Below, piece after piece: positions 12,856 to 21,684 of a stretch of DNA of 42,726 bases. The notes under the pieces are model-generated. The model was not told the DNA's origin. It did no database searches and saw nothing but the letters and a program-made list of their open reading frames with translations. Origin of the DNA: a virus; IMG/VR virus record IMGVR_UViG_3300036770_002393, positions 1 to 42,726 of that record. One strand, 5' to 3'. A program made the translations under genes and the position numbers. Every line of letters starts with the position of its first letter. Positions within the stretch are counted from its first letter, which is position 1.

Positions 12856-13074
12856 ATGATGCTGATTATCGCGCTTATCACCGCCGCCCTTGTCGGCCTG
12901 TTCTTCGGCTACCTTGCCGGATACTTACATTCCGACAAGTATTGGGCCTCGTTCCACGATTCCGTCGTGGCCGACCTCACGGAGTCCCGTGGCCGGGCGT
13001 GGCGGGAGTTGAACAAGTACGCCCGTGGCCAGTACAGCTTCGGCGTGACGGAGAGCAGCCATGTCAATGAGTAA
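12856..13074 (+). CDS. Small membrane protein, 72 aa
   Basis: The N-terminus (MMLIIALITAALVGLFFGYLAG) is a single strong membrane helix, followed by a charged cytoplasmic-type tail with YWASFHDSVVADL. AAGGAG precedes the ATG. It overlaps the start of the RuvC-like gene by 14 bases. The role is unknown; single-helix proteins among replication genes may anchor complexes or act in superinfection exclusion. Confidence 0.72.
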   Translation: MMLIIALITAALVGLFFGYLAGYLHSDKYWASFHDSVVADLTESRGRAWRELNKYARGQYSFGVTESSHVNE

Positions 13075-13594
13075 CGCCGTGCTGGCCTTCGACTTCGCCA
13101 CGAGCACCGGGTGGGCAATGGCGCAAGGGGACACCATCCTTTACGGGAGCGTGAACCTGGGCGCGGGCTGCACGTTCAAGGGGACGGAGCACAGGCACGG
13201 GTACATCTTCCAGCAGGCCACGAGTCTGCTGGACCCTGAACGCCTGTGCAACGGAGCCACCCCGCAGGCCGTGTTCTTCGAGGACGTGGGCATCGGCCAA
13301 GCCAAGGGCACGCCGACCGTCCAGATCATCTTCGGATTGCGCTGCCTCACCCTGCTCAAATGCCACAAGCTGGGAATCCATCCGGTTCCCTTCGGCACAT
13401 CCCATTGGAAGAAGCAGTTCGGACTCAAGGGCAACTGCGGCAAGGAGGCCGTGACGGAATGCGTCAACGCCCTTGGGTTCGAGTGCGACAACAACGATCA
13501 GTCTGACGCTCTGGGCATTCTCAATGCGGGGCTGCTCATGTATGGATGTTCCTTGAAGGACTTCAAGCACAAGCACAAGGGGATCGTGCAATGA
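13061..13594 (+). CDS. RuvC-like Holliday junction resolvase
   Basis: A 177-residue protein with the RNase H-fold acidic residues of RuvC: Asp11 in AFDFATSTGWA, Glu74 in VFFEDVGIG, and Asp146/Asp149 in DNNDQSDALGI. RuvC-family nucleases cut four-way junctions; phage versions resolve branched DNA before packaging. The size is close to bacterial RuvC. It belongs to the recombination/replication operon, with 4-base overlap to the next gene. Confidence 0.86.
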   Translation: MSMSNAVLAFDFATSTGWAMAQGDTILYGSVNLGAGCTFKGTEHRHGYIFQQATSLLDPERLCNGATPQAVFFEDVGIGQAKGTPTVQIIFGLRCLTLLKCHKLGIHPVPFGTSHWKKQFGLKGNCGKEAVTECVNALGFECDNNDQSDALGILNAGLLMYGCSLKDFKHKHKGIVQ

Positions 13595-13839
13595 CACAAC
13601 TCAACCTGCCATTGACCAGCCTGTCACGGGAGACACAGCGCGGGGCGATCTACGAATGGTTGTACCTGCGCGGGGAAGAAGGCGGCACGGATGCGGAGAT
13701 TCAGGCCGCGCTCACCCTGCCCGGCGACACCGAACGCCCCCGTCGTGGGGAGCTTCAAGCGATGGGAATGATTGTGGACTCCGGGCGCAAACGCCGGACG
13801 CAATTCAACCGTCTTGCGACGATCTGGATTGCCAAATGA
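13591..13839 (+). CDS. Winged-helix-like small protein, 82 aa
   Basis: Starts MTQLNLPLTSLSRETQRGAI, followed by a helix-turn-helix-like segment (GGTDAEIQAALTLPGDTERPR) and a short beta-wing-like end (GMIVDSGRKRRTQFNRLATIW). Such small winged-helix proteins are common just before phage replication initiators. Overlaps of four bases on both sides indicate coupled translation. It is assumed to bind DNA; the specific role is unknown. Confidence 0.7.
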   Translation: MTQLNLPLTSLSRETQRGAIYEWLYLRGEEGGTDAEIQAALTLPGDTERPRRGELQAMGMIVDSGRKRRTQFNRLATIWIAK

Positions 13840-14213
13840 GCACGCCACCTATCACCAGCGCAACGATCACCAGCAAGTGGAACGCCCTGTGCGACAAGTA
13901 TCCGGGCAAGTTCCGCAAGGTCAACAAGTTCCGTCCGGGTTGGCTTCCCATGCTGCATGCCCGGAACAAGGATGACTACTGGCGCGACAACATCGACGAG
14001 GCGTTGAAGCGCATCCCCCGGTCCCGGTATCTCATGGGCGATACACCGCGTGACGCGAAGTACGCGATGTGGCGACCCAACATGGAATGGTTTCTCCGGC
14101 CCGACACCATCTACAAACTGCTGGACGGCGACTATGAGGAAAGCAACACCACCGCGCCAGACATGGTGCAGCTTGCGCCTCACCTCATGGCGTTGCGGAA
14201 CAACCTGTCGTGA
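13836..14213 (+). CDS. Possible replisome organiser or helicase-loader fragment
   Basis: A 125-residue protein with a C-terminal WFLRPDTIYKLLDGDYEE segment resembling the C-terminal region of phage replication-initiation (O-like) proteins, where FLxPDTxYK is common. The expected N-terminal winged helix is absent but is provided by the preceding 82-residue gene; the two may be a split initiator. It directly precedes the DnaB helicase with a 4-base overlap, a classic place for a helicase loader. Confidence 0.6.
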   Translation: MSTPPITSATITSKWNALCDKYPGKFRKVNKFRPGWLPMLHARNKDDYWRDNIDEALKRIPRSRYLMGDTPRDAKYAMWRPNMEWFLRPDTIYKLLDGDYEESNTTAPDMVQLAPHLMALRNNLS

Positions 14214-15667
14214 CCACCATGCCACCACACCCCAAGCGCGGACTGTTCGATCGTGTTCCTCCACAGAACATCGACGCTGAACGGTCCGTGCTTGGGGCCA
14301 TCCTGATCAACCCGGACGCGACCGCGCTTGCCGTGGAAATACTTCTCGGGGACCCTGAACGGTTGTTCTACCACGAGCCGCACCAGTACCTTTACGCCTC
14401 CATCCTGCGCTTGTTCGCTGAGAGCAAGCCGATTGATGCGGTTACACTGTTGAACGATCTGGTTTCACACAAGACGCTAGACAAGGCGGGCGGTGCTGCC
14501 TACATCGCGGAGCTTACCCGTGCCGTGCCTACGTCGGCCAACGTGCAGGTGTACGCGAAGATCGTTAAGGACTGCTCGGTTCTCCGGGGGGTAATCACCC
14601 TTGCCACCCGTGTTTGCTCCGAGGCATACGCTCAGGAGGCGGATGCTCAGGAGCTTATCAGCGGGGCTGTGGCCCGACTGCAAACCCTCAGCGCGGACGG
14701 GTTCGTGTCGGAAGTGGCGGAGTTCCGGGACGTGCTGGACTCCGTTGTGCGAGAGTTCCATTACATTGCCGACCGCCCGGACGTGGAGCCGTGGATACCT
14801 TACGGCATCCCCAAGCTGGACACACTCGTTGGATTGCGTTCAGGGGAGATGACCGTGGGGGCTGCGCGTCCATCGGTGGGCAAGACCGCGTTCGCTCTGC
14901 GCACCCTGCACCACGCCGCAAAACGCGGTATCCCCTGCCTGTTCGTCAGCGCGGAGATGGACAAGTCCTCCATCGTTAAGCGAATGCTGCAACGGGAGCA
15001 GGGTTTGCCGTCCATGTCCCGGCTGCGGTGGGACGCGAGCCGCCAGCACGAGTTGCAGCGTATGGAGGATGCCCGGCGCACCCTGCTGAACCTTCCCCTA
15101 GAAATATACGACAAGCCGGGGCCGACCATCCCGGAGGTGTCCGCCGTGATCCGTCAGTTCGCACGCCGGAATGCAAAGGGCGTGGTGGCCGTAGATTACT
15201 TGCAACTGCTGCGCCTTGGGAACAAGTACACAAAGCGACTGGAGGAAGTGAGCGAGATTTCCCGTAGCCTCAAGGCGTTGGCGCGGGAGACGAAGCTGCC
15301 CCTGCTTGTTCTGTGCCAGTTGAACCGTGGGGCCGAAGACGAAACCAGCGGGTACAAGTTGTTGGCGCACCTGCGGGAGTCCGGGAGCATCGAGCAGGAC
15401 GCGGACGTGGTGCTGACCATCCGGCGGTTGACGGACAAAGAGAAGAAGAGCATGAGCCGGGACGATGCCGACTCGCTCATCGACCTGACCGTGGCCAAGC
15501 ACAGGAACGGTCCCACCGGGGCCGTGGTGCTGCGCTTCGACGGGGTGAAGCAGGATTTCTACGAGCCGGGAAGTGCGGCGGAATTGCCGCCACCGCCGCC
15601 CACCTACGTTCACAAGGTCATCGAGAATATCGAAGACCAGTACGAAGAAGACGACGCTTTGTTTTAA
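14210..15667 (+). CDS. dnaB: Replicative DNA helicase, DnaB family
   Basis: A 485-residue protein with the full DnaB plan: an N-terminal domain (PPQNIDAERSVLGAILINPD), a linker, and a RecA-fold motor with Walker A AARPSVGKT (218-226), VSAEM, Walker B VVAVDYLQLL and the CQLNR motif. It unwinds DNA at the phage fork as a hexamer. The C-terminus is acidic. The GTG at 14210 overlaps the previous stop; an ATG at 14219 is an alternative, and neither has a clear SD, so translation is likely coupled. Confidence 0.95.
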   Translation: MTTMPPHPKRGLFDRVPPQNIDAERSVLGAILINPDATALAVEILLGDPERLFYHEPHQYLYASILRLFAESKPIDAVTLLNDLVSHKTLDKAGGAAYIAELTRAVPTSANVQVYAKIVKDCSVLRGVITLATRVCSEAYAQEADAQELISGAVARLQTLSADGFVSEVAEFRDVLDSVVREFHYIADRPDVEPWIPYGIPKLDTLVGLRSGEMTVGAARPSVGKTAFALRTLHHAAKRGIPCLFVSAEMDKSSIVKRMLQREQGLPSMSRLRWDASRQHELQRMEDARRTLLNLPLEIYDKPGPTIPEVSAVIRQFARRNAKGVVAVDYLQLLRLGNKYTKRLEEVSEISRSLKALARETKLPLLVLCQLNRGAEDETSGYKLLAHLRESGSIEQDADVVLTIRRLTDKEKKSMSRDDADSLIDLTVAKHRNGPTGAVVLRFDGVKQDFYEPGSAAELPPPPPTYVHKVIENIEDQYEEDDALF

Positions 15668-15699
15668 CCACCGCGCTGCGGTAACGAAAGGAGAAGGTA

Positions 15700-16164
15700 A
15701 TGGCACGTTCGTTTGGAGTGGGAGGACTTGATCCCGGAGAAATCCTCCGTGGGGCTGCGCGGGATTCCCGGAATTGGGAGGACGAGCCGGGCGAGTTCAC
15801 GCCCCCCGTCCCGGCTGCGCCTGTGAGTGCCGCCGACAAGATCAGGGATGCCATCGTGAACCTCGCCCGCCGCTTCGACGTGATGGACGAGATTCTCCGG
15901 CGTGCGCTGCCGGGGAAGGATGGCCCCATGACCCGTGGGGAGTACATCGAGTTGAAGGAGGCGGTAGAGAAGGACCTGTTTGCCCCCAAGCCGCCGCCCG
16001 GAATGGTGACGGTGGAACAGATGGAGGCGAAGATTCAGGAGCGCATCGGGGAGTTGTTGGAGTTCATCGACTCCCGGCTTCCGCCGCCTGCGCCGGAGGC
16101 TACTTGGACGACGCCTGCTACCAAGGCTGAACCGGAAGCCCCGGCCACCCCGAAGAAGAAGTAG
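15700..16164 (+). CDS. Hypothetical protein, 154 aa
   Basis: Last gene of the plus block, with AAAGGAG before the ATG. It has Pro-rich segments at both ends and a helical middle (KIRDAIVNLARRFDVMDEILRRA and a second helix near 112-128), ending PATPKKK. It lies between the helicase gene and the convergent terminator. No family recognised; it might be a replication accessory protein or a small virion protein. Confidence 0.72.
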   Translation: MARSFGVGGLDPGEILRGAARDSRNWEDEPGEFTPPVPAAPVSAADKIRDAIVNLARRFDVMDEILRRALPGKDGPMTRGEYIELKEAVEKDLFAPKPPPGMVTVEQMEAKIQERIGELLEFIDSRLPPPAPEATWTTPATKAEPEAPATPKKK

Positions 16165-16176
16165 CCTGTAAGGCGG

Positions 16177-16207
16177 GGCGGCGGATAGTACCTCTCTATC
16201 CGCCGCC
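16177..16207. terminator. Convergent bidirectional terminator
   Basis: GGCGGCGGATAG and CTATCCGCCGCC form a perfect 12-bp stem with a 7-base loop, between the ends of the plus (16164) and minus (16215) blocks. Plus-strand transcripts are followed by CATCTATTT, a weak U-rich tail. It separates the replication and morphogenesis transcripts. Confidence 0.82.
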
Positions 16208-16214
16208 CATCTAT

Positions 16215-16451
16215 TTAATCGGACTCCCTCTTCGGGATATTCCGGTGGATGTCATTCAGGATCAACTTCATGTCCTTCACGTCGGTGCGGATGTCCGTCA
16301 TCTGCGACTTGAGAATCCCGATGTCGGAGTGAACCCCGACCGCCCAAGGGATGAGCTTGGCAAGTACCGCACCAAAGGCCACGTTTACGCCTCCCAGAAT
16401 CCACGGGAGCAGGTGAACCTCGTCGCTACCTGTGGCCATCGCGTTCTTCAC
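16215..16451 (-). CDS. Small membrane protein with coiled coil, holin-like
   Basis: A 78-residue protein, GTG start with GGAGG seven bases upstream. Residues 14-40 form a membrane helix (LLPWILGGVNVAFGAVLAKL...), followed by a hydrophilic coiled-coil segment (SQMTDIRTDVKDMKLIL). It is the last gene of the morphogenesis run and overlaps the previous gene by 26 bases. This layout resembles small holin-like or i-spanin-like phage membrane proteins, but no specific family is recognised. Confidence 0.7.
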   Translation of the reverse strand: MKNAMATGSDEVHLLPWILGGVNVAFGAVLAKLIPWAVGVHSDIGILKSQMTDIRTDVKDMKLILNDIHRNIPKRESD

Positions 16452-16842
16452 TTTCTGCCTCCTCTGCTTTGAGGATCGCCTTCATCGCCGCAACATCCTT
16501 GGGGACTTCCACGTTCTCACCACGGGCTTTCATGGCGCGGCGTTCTTCGAGTGCACGCTTGGCAAGCGCGTCAAACTCCGCGTCCTTGATGATCTCGAGA
16601 TCAGCCTTGGCCTCGTCGGCGCGTTCCTTGATCTCCGCCTTGGCCTCCGGGGTGAGCTTGTCGGCGTGCTGGTCCAGCAGGTCCGCGTCGGCGCGTAGCT
16701 GCTGCGCCGTGGCGATTGCGTCCAGATACGCCTGCTGCGCCTCGCGTTCGATGTGCGTCGCCTTTTCCCGCAACGCATCCGCCTCGCTGCCGTGGGCCGT
16801 GGTGGCGGCAAGCAGCAGGGCCAGTAGAATCAAGTGCTTCAT
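16426..16842 (-). CDS. Exported coiled-coil protein, 138 aa
   Basis: The N-terminus MKHLILLALLLAATTAHGSE is a typical cleavable signal peptide (Lys, hydrophobic core, small residues before HGS). The rest is a long Ala/Glu/Lys-rich coiled coil (about 22-120). It should be exported to the periplasm, where it could act at the cell wall during lysis (spanin-like) or in exclusion. A second exported protein is encoded just upstream. No lipobox is visible. Confidence 0.75.
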   Translation of the reverse strand: MKHLILLALLLAATTAHGSEADALREKATHIEREAQQAYLDAIATAQQLRADADLLDQHADKLTPEAKAEIKERADEAKADLEIIKDAEFDALAKRALEERRAMKARGENVEVPKDVAAMKAILKAEEAESEERDGHR

Positions 16843-16869
16843 AGTCTGAGTCCTTTCCTTATACTTTAC

Positions 16870-18093
16870 TTAGAAAAGTTGCGTTGCGGTGAATAGCGAC
16901 AGGCCCGCATCCCACATGATCAGGGCGCGTTGTGTCGTGTTACCGAGGGTGATGTCCGCGCTGCCAAGGCAACGGATGTTCCCGGTGCCGTGCTTGATAA
17001 CCACGTCGCGGGTGCTGGAGACAGAGCGGATGATGAACAGCGTTCCGCCCTGGAGTCCCGTCCCGGTGATGGTGTCTAGGTCGTCGGAAGCTGCCGCCCC
17101 CTCGGTGTCCACCTGCTGGTTGGTGCGGGACGGGGTGATTACGCCAGACGCGATGGTGACAGCCCCGCCGCTACTGCTGCCAAGGGAGAAGAAGCGCGTG
17201 TTGCGCAAGTCCTGTGTGGCGATGAGATGCCGCCCCGCCGTGATGTCTTGGTAGGAGAGGATGTCGCCGTCCGTCTCAAACTCGTGGCGGAAGGTGCCTG
17301 TGTTGGGGGATATTGAGAGGCTTCCGTTGGTGTACCCTAATATACTCCAGTCGTTTACTGTACCATCCTGATCCGCGCCGTTCTGGATGTTGACAATGCC
17401 GCCAGAATTGCCGCTGCCGCCGTAGACTTGCACGACTCCGGATGTGGTGTCCGCCACGCCTGCGTTGACCTGAGTGAAGTCTGGACTGCCTTGCAAATTG
17501 ATCGCGCCCCCGTCCGCTATCGTGGCCTCCCCGCTGGCCGTAACAAACTTCGCCTGCCCCGGTCCAAGGTACTGGAGGATTTGCCCGCTCGCGCCGGAAG
17601 TCATGGGGATGTTGGCATCGCCCCGCTGGATGCGGAGATTACGCGCCACCTGCACCTGAACGATACCCTTGGTGGCTGGGCCAGCGTTGCTCACCTGAAT
17701 GCGAATCTTCCCGCTGCACGTCTGCACGGTGTCCGGCCACAGGTTCACAAGCTGCACGGAGTTGGTCGTGTTGGGACGGTTCAGCAGGTCGCCATCGAAC
17801 AGGTCCGTGCTCGTAACCACATCGCTGCCGCCGTCCACGTCGGTGAACTGCTGGTACACCACCACGTCGTAAAGGTTGGTCGGCTGCGCCACGGCGGAAA
17901 CGGAAGTCCTCGCCGCGAACACCACGCCGGGGACCGCAACGGACGTGGCCCCGGTGGCGTTGCCGCTGCCATCGGAAGTCCATGAGTAGGTGATGGTGGT
18001 GATGGTGCCGTCGGTGGAGTCTGAAATAGACAACACATCCTGAGCGTAGGCCACAGGGGAAAGCAACAGCAGCAAAGCAATCAGGTATCGCAT
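16870..18093 (-). CDS. Exported beta-rich protein, possible surface or tail-fibre-like
   Basis: A 407-residue protein beginning MRYLIALLLLLSPVAYAQDV, a signal peptide with a clear AYA-Q cleavage site. The rest is beta-rich with Gly/Thr/Ser runs and short repeated hairpin-like stretches (GGIVNIQNGADQDG, GGAVTIASGVI), like trimeric tail fibres or head appendages. A signal peptide is unusual for a virion component. It may instead be displayed or secreted by the lysogen. It follows the large internal-virion-type gene by one base; GAGGAG precedes the ATG. Confidence 0.72.
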   Translation of the reverse strand: MRYLIALLLLLSPVAYAQDVLSISDSTDGTITTITYSWTSDGSGNATGATSVAVPGVVFAARTSVSAVAQPTNLYDVVVYQQFTDVDGGSDVVTSTDLFDGDLLNRPNTTNSVQLVNLWPDTVQTCSGKIRIQVSNAGPATKGIVQVQVARNLRIQRGDANIPMTSGASGQILQYLGPGQAKFVTASGEATIADGGAINLQGSPDFTQVNAGVADTTSGVVQVYGGSGNSGGIVNIQNGADQDGTVNDWSILGYTNGSLSISPNTGTFRHEFETDGDILSYQDITAGRHLIATQDLRNTRFFSLGSSSGGAVTIASGVITPSRTNQQVDTEGAAASDDLDTITGTGLQGGTLFIIRSVSSTRDVVIKHGTGNIRCLGSADITLGNTTQRALIMWDAGLSLFTATQLF

Positions 18094-18094
18094 G

Positions 18095-21000
18095 TCAGAC
18101 TCCTCTATTCTTCGCCGCCACCTGCATGGCCTTCTCGCGGCGTAGTTGGTTCACTCGTTGAGCAGCCGCACGGGCTTTCTCCATCGACTGCATGTATTCG
18201 TCCATCAGGCTTTCGTACTCCCTGATCTGTCCGTACTTGGCAGCAACCTTGGCGGCGGACTTGCTCTTGCCCGCGTCACGCTGCGCGTCGAGATACGTCC
18301 GTTGTGCCTCCTCCAAGGCATTCACGTTGTAGAAGTTGAGACCCACAAGCTGCTTCAAGCCGCGCTCCATACCGGAAGCCTCGCGGCGGTGCGGTCTGCC
18401 TGCGCCCTCGGTGGCGTTCCCGGTGCGCTCCCATATCTCCGTCCACATTCCGCCCGGATTCATCTTGTCGATTTCATTCACAAGGCGGAGGTTCCTGAGT
18501 AGGTGCTGCAACCGGGGGTGCACCTCCACGCCGAACATCTCCACCGTCTGGCCACGGTCGATCTCCCGGCCAAGGTAGGAGTCGTAATTCATGGCCTGCT
18601 CGAAGAACTCCTTGAACGCGGGGTTCATGCGCTCGGCCACGAAGTTGAGGAAGCCCGTGCCACGGAACGCCCCGGCAAGCTCGTTAAGCTCCGTTTGGGG
18701 AAGCCAGCCGCGCAGGGTCAGCACGCTGTATGTGTCGTTGCCGTCCTTGTCCTTGACCTTGCGGAAGGGCATCCCAACAGACTCCTGCAACCAGTCGGTC
18801 AAGTCCTCGTACTGGATGTCGTTCTGTTCGTCCTCGCCCGTGGCCCACGCCCCTTGGAACATGCGGTTAATCCACGCCTGACGGGACGGTTCGGTCAAAG
18901 TCTTTTCCAGTTGCAGGGGGATGTTCTTTGCGGTGAACGTGTAGAAGGGAATCACCAGCCGCATCACGTCGCGCTCGAAGGAGGTCAAGTCCTGATAGTC
19001 GAACAGGTGCTTGCGTACCGTGCCCGTGGCGTAGGTCATGGCATCGTCAATGCTGTCCGCCACCTCCAAGCCTTCCTTGAAAGCATGGACAAAAAGCGCG
19101 GAACGGGTCACGTCCTGCATCCGCTGGCCAGCCTTGAAGCCGCCCTGGACAATGGCCGACCGCTCCACCGGGGCAAAGGGCATGAAGTCGCCCAGCTTGG
19201 CCTTGAGGGGACGCTTCTTCCGTGCCTCCTTGATCAGCGCGGTGTCGTTCATGGTCAGGAGATCGAGATCACCCCGAAGCGTATTCGTGTGGATGATCCC
19301 TTCCTTCTGCATGTAGTCAGTCAATTTCTCCACCGTCATCTCCGCCTCGGGGAACTTGGCGTTGATGCTGTCGATGAAGTTGGAGAGGTTGCCGGGGGCC
19401 AGCTTCCATTGCTTGTCCGTGCTGGGGAGGTCAGCGTTACGGGTGGCCAAGGCGAACCCGGCCATGTACGCGCTCTGCCCGCTAGGGGCTTTCAACAAGT
19501 CCTGCGCCGGGCTGAGACCCGCCAGCCTGTTCAGCACCATGTCGCCCGCCACGTTGCGCACATGGAACGCCGGGAACGGGGCAAGCGTCCACCCGCTCCA
19601 CCACCGCCGGAAGCCGTGAAGCATTTGCAGCAGTCCATCCCATTCACCGCTGGAGGTGAACGCCTGCATGGCCTGCCCGTGCTTCTGCATGATCTGGTTC
19701 ACATCGCGCTTGATGTAGATGTCGCGGAAGGGATTCTTCGACGGGTCCACGAAGGGAAGGTGAAAGTCCATCTGGACGTACGCCTTGCGCTCTGCTGTGG
19801 ACAGTTGTCGGAAGTCGTCGCCCTTGATGGTGTAGCCGTTGTCCACGGCGAACTTGTGGAGGTCGTGCGCGAAGGCCCACCGCTTGGAGTCACGGAACAT
19901 GGCCTCCGCGATGTTAAACGCGCTGTCTTCAAACTGTGTCGGTATCTCCCCTTTCTGAAAAGCCTCTCGAAGCTCCATCAATGTCATCTTGTGCTGGCGT
20001 TGCTTGAACTGCGGGAAGTTGCCCCGGATGGCCTCGTCGTCAAGGAACGGTCGCGCCGTGGCAATACCCCGCTCCTTCTTCAAGTCCAGCGCAACAGCCT
20101 GCTGAATCGCCTCGTCGGAGTATCCCTTGTCAGCATACATGCGGCGAAGCTCGGCCTCGCGTATCCGCAACTTCTCCGTGTCCGCCGCCGCCTTCTTCAT
20201 CTGCTTGCGGGACAGGCGGGCTGAGTGCGCCGGGAACATGTGTTTCAAGTAGTCCTCAATGGGGAACTCCACCTTGGGATCGTACTTGCGCAGGCGGGAT
20301 AGATACTCCTCGCCCACCTCGTCCAGCATGGGCCGAAGGGTGTTTGCCAGCATCACGGCATCGCTCGTGGCTGTGTCGTGCAGCTTGGTGATGCGGTCGA
20401 TCTGCTTGGTCACTTCCTCCCGCTGGCGCAAAAGCAATTCACGCGGGGGGAGATCGTTGGGGTCGGGGACTACGGACTTGAGGATGTGAAGCTCATCCTT
20501 GCGCTCGGCCATGAGTCCGTCGAACGCCTTGTTCATCGCGTCGGAAATAGCAGGCTCGGCCTTGCCCTCGATGGCGGCTAGGTTCTGCGCGGCGGTCTCC
20601 AGCGCGGACGTGCGGGCATCAACGGGGGCCTCCGGCTCCGACAGCTTGGCGATCTCATCCTCCAACTCCGCCTTCCGTGCCTGTGCCTGCTTCTGGTCGA
20701 GCGCACCCAGCACGGAGTCCTCCAGCACTTCCTCCTGCGTCTTGGCAACAGGCTGCACCTCGGGGTACAGGCCAGCGTCAATGTCCGCCAGTTGCCCCTC
20801 CAGCTTCATCAGCTTGTCCTTGGGGGACTCCAGCAGGTCCGCCGCCTGTTGCGCGATCAGATCGATCTCGTCGTCCGTCTTGCCCGCCGTGCTGAGTCCA
20901 CCCATCATCTCGGCAAGCGTCTGGGAGAACTGCCGCTCGGACTTCATCGTTTCGTGCTGGCCATTGCGCAACCACGGCACGATGTCCGGGTAGTCCTCCT

Positions 21001-21682
21001 CCAGTTTCTTCACCCCGCCGAAGTGTTTGGCGAACGAGTTGTACCGGGCGAAGCGGGTCACCTTGTCGGCTACGGCATCCGCCCCCTTGGCCGCAAGCAC
21101 GGAGAGGGAGCGCGGGACAACCGACTGTCCAGCTATACTGAGTGGAGACCAAAGCTGTTTGCCATGCGAAAAAACTTTAACGGAACCATCATCGCTGGTG
21201 TCTATCAACCGTAAGTTTTCCGCCGCCGACACACGGGTGAATAGATTGGCGTGCTTGGCTCCCTTGGTGGCCTTGGCGATTGACCTCCCGGCCTTGGCAC
21301 TCTTGTTCACGAAGCCAACGCCCACGGCGTTCAGGGGGTCGAGAGGATTGAGCACGTCCGCCGCCAACGCCACGGCGCGTACCTTGGTGCTCGCGGGGTC
21401 GAAGCCAAGCTGCTCCGCCGTGTCCAGCATGGAGAAACTACGCTCGCCCGTGAGACCTTGATAGGCTCCTTCGCCCACGCCCAGGTCGGGATCGAGTGCG
21501 CCCGTGATGCCGCCCATGACCGTGGAGTATGGACGGTTGGCAATGTCCAGCGTCTTCCACAGCAGGGATTCGTCGTCGCCTACGTCCTCGCGCATGCCTC
21601 CCACGGCGCGGTTGAGCATTTGTGCTCCCATCGCCCGATTGGACTGCGTGAAGTCTCCGAAGTTGGCAAGGGTAATCGCCAT
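18095..21682 (-). CDS. Large internal virion / DNA ejection protein, 1195 aa
   Basis: The largest gene of the window. It has long charged helical stretches (about 290-500), a hydrophobic, aromatic segment WWSGWTLAPFPAFHVRN (about 690-705) and a motif RLVIPFYTFTAKNIPLQLEK near 910-930. Those last two features recall the large multidomain proteins of podovirus internal cores and phage polyvalent proteins. No lytic transglycosylase or polymerase motif was found. It lies next to three other candidate internal proteins, so it probably enters the cell with DNA at infection. GGGGA precedes the ATG. Confidence 0.7.
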   Translation of the reverse strand: MAITLANFGDFTQSNRAMGAQMLNRAVGGMREDVGDDESLLWKTLDIANRPYSTVMGGITGALDPDLGVGEGAYQGLTGERSFSMLDTAEQLGFDPASTKVRAVALAADVLNPLDPLNAVGVGFVNKSAKAGRSIAKATKGAKHANLFTRVSAAENLRLIDTSDDGSVKVFSHGKQLWSPLSIAGQSVVPRSLSVLAAKGADAVADKVTRFARYNSFAKHFGGVKKLEEDYPDIVPWLRNGQHETMKSERQFSQTLAEMMGGLSTAGKTDDEIDLIAQQAADLLESPKDKLMKLEGQLADIDAGLYPEVQPVAKTQEEVLEDSVLGALDQKQAQARKAELEDEIAKLSEPEAPVDARTSALETAAQNLAAIEGKAEPAISDAMNKAFDGLMAERKDELHILKSVVPDPNDLPPRELLLRQREEVTKQIDRITKLHDTATSDAVMLANTLRPMLDEVGEEYLSRLRKYDPKVEFPIEDYLKHMFPAHSARLSRKQMKKAAADTEKLRIREAELRRMYADKGYSDEAIQQAVALDLKKERGIATARPFLDDEAIRGNFPQFKQRQHKMTLMELREAFQKGEIPTQFEDSAFNIAEAMFRDSKRWAFAHDLHKFAVDNGYTIKGDDFRQLSTAERKAYVQMDFHLPFVDPSKNPFRDIYIKRDVNQIMQKHGQAMQAFTSSGEWDGLLQMLHGFRRWWSGWTLAPFPAFHVRNVAGDMVLNRLAGLSPAQDLLKAPSGQSAYMAGFALATRNADLPSTDKQWKLAPGNLSNFIDSINAKFPEAEMTVEKLTDYMQKEGIIHTNTLRGDLDLLTMNDTALIKEARKKRPLKAKLGDFMPFAPVERSAIVQGGFKAGQRMQDVTRSALFVHAFKEGLEVADSIDDAMTYATGTVRKHLFDYQDLTSFERDVMRLVIPFYTFTAKNIPLQLEKTLTEPSRQAWINRMFQGAWATGEDEQNDIQYEDLTDWLQESVGMPFRKVKDKDGNDTYSVLTLRGWLPQTELNELAGAFRGTGFLNFVAERMNPAFKEFFEQAMNYDSYLGREIDRGQTVEMFGVEVHPRLQHLLRNLRLVNEIDKMNPGGMWTEIWERTGNATEGAGRPHRREASGMERGLKQLVGLNFYNVNALEEAQRTYLDAQRDAGKSKSAAKVAAKYGQIREYESLMDEYMQSMEKARAAAQRVNQLRREKAMQVAAKNRGV

Positions 21683-21684
21683 TG

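Noticed and set aside
18503-20224. 573-codon open frame on the plus strand opposite the 1195-residue gene
   Set aside because: Shadow of a GC-rich gene: no SD, Arg/His/Leu-rich composition without domains, and the minus frame is continuous and plausible.
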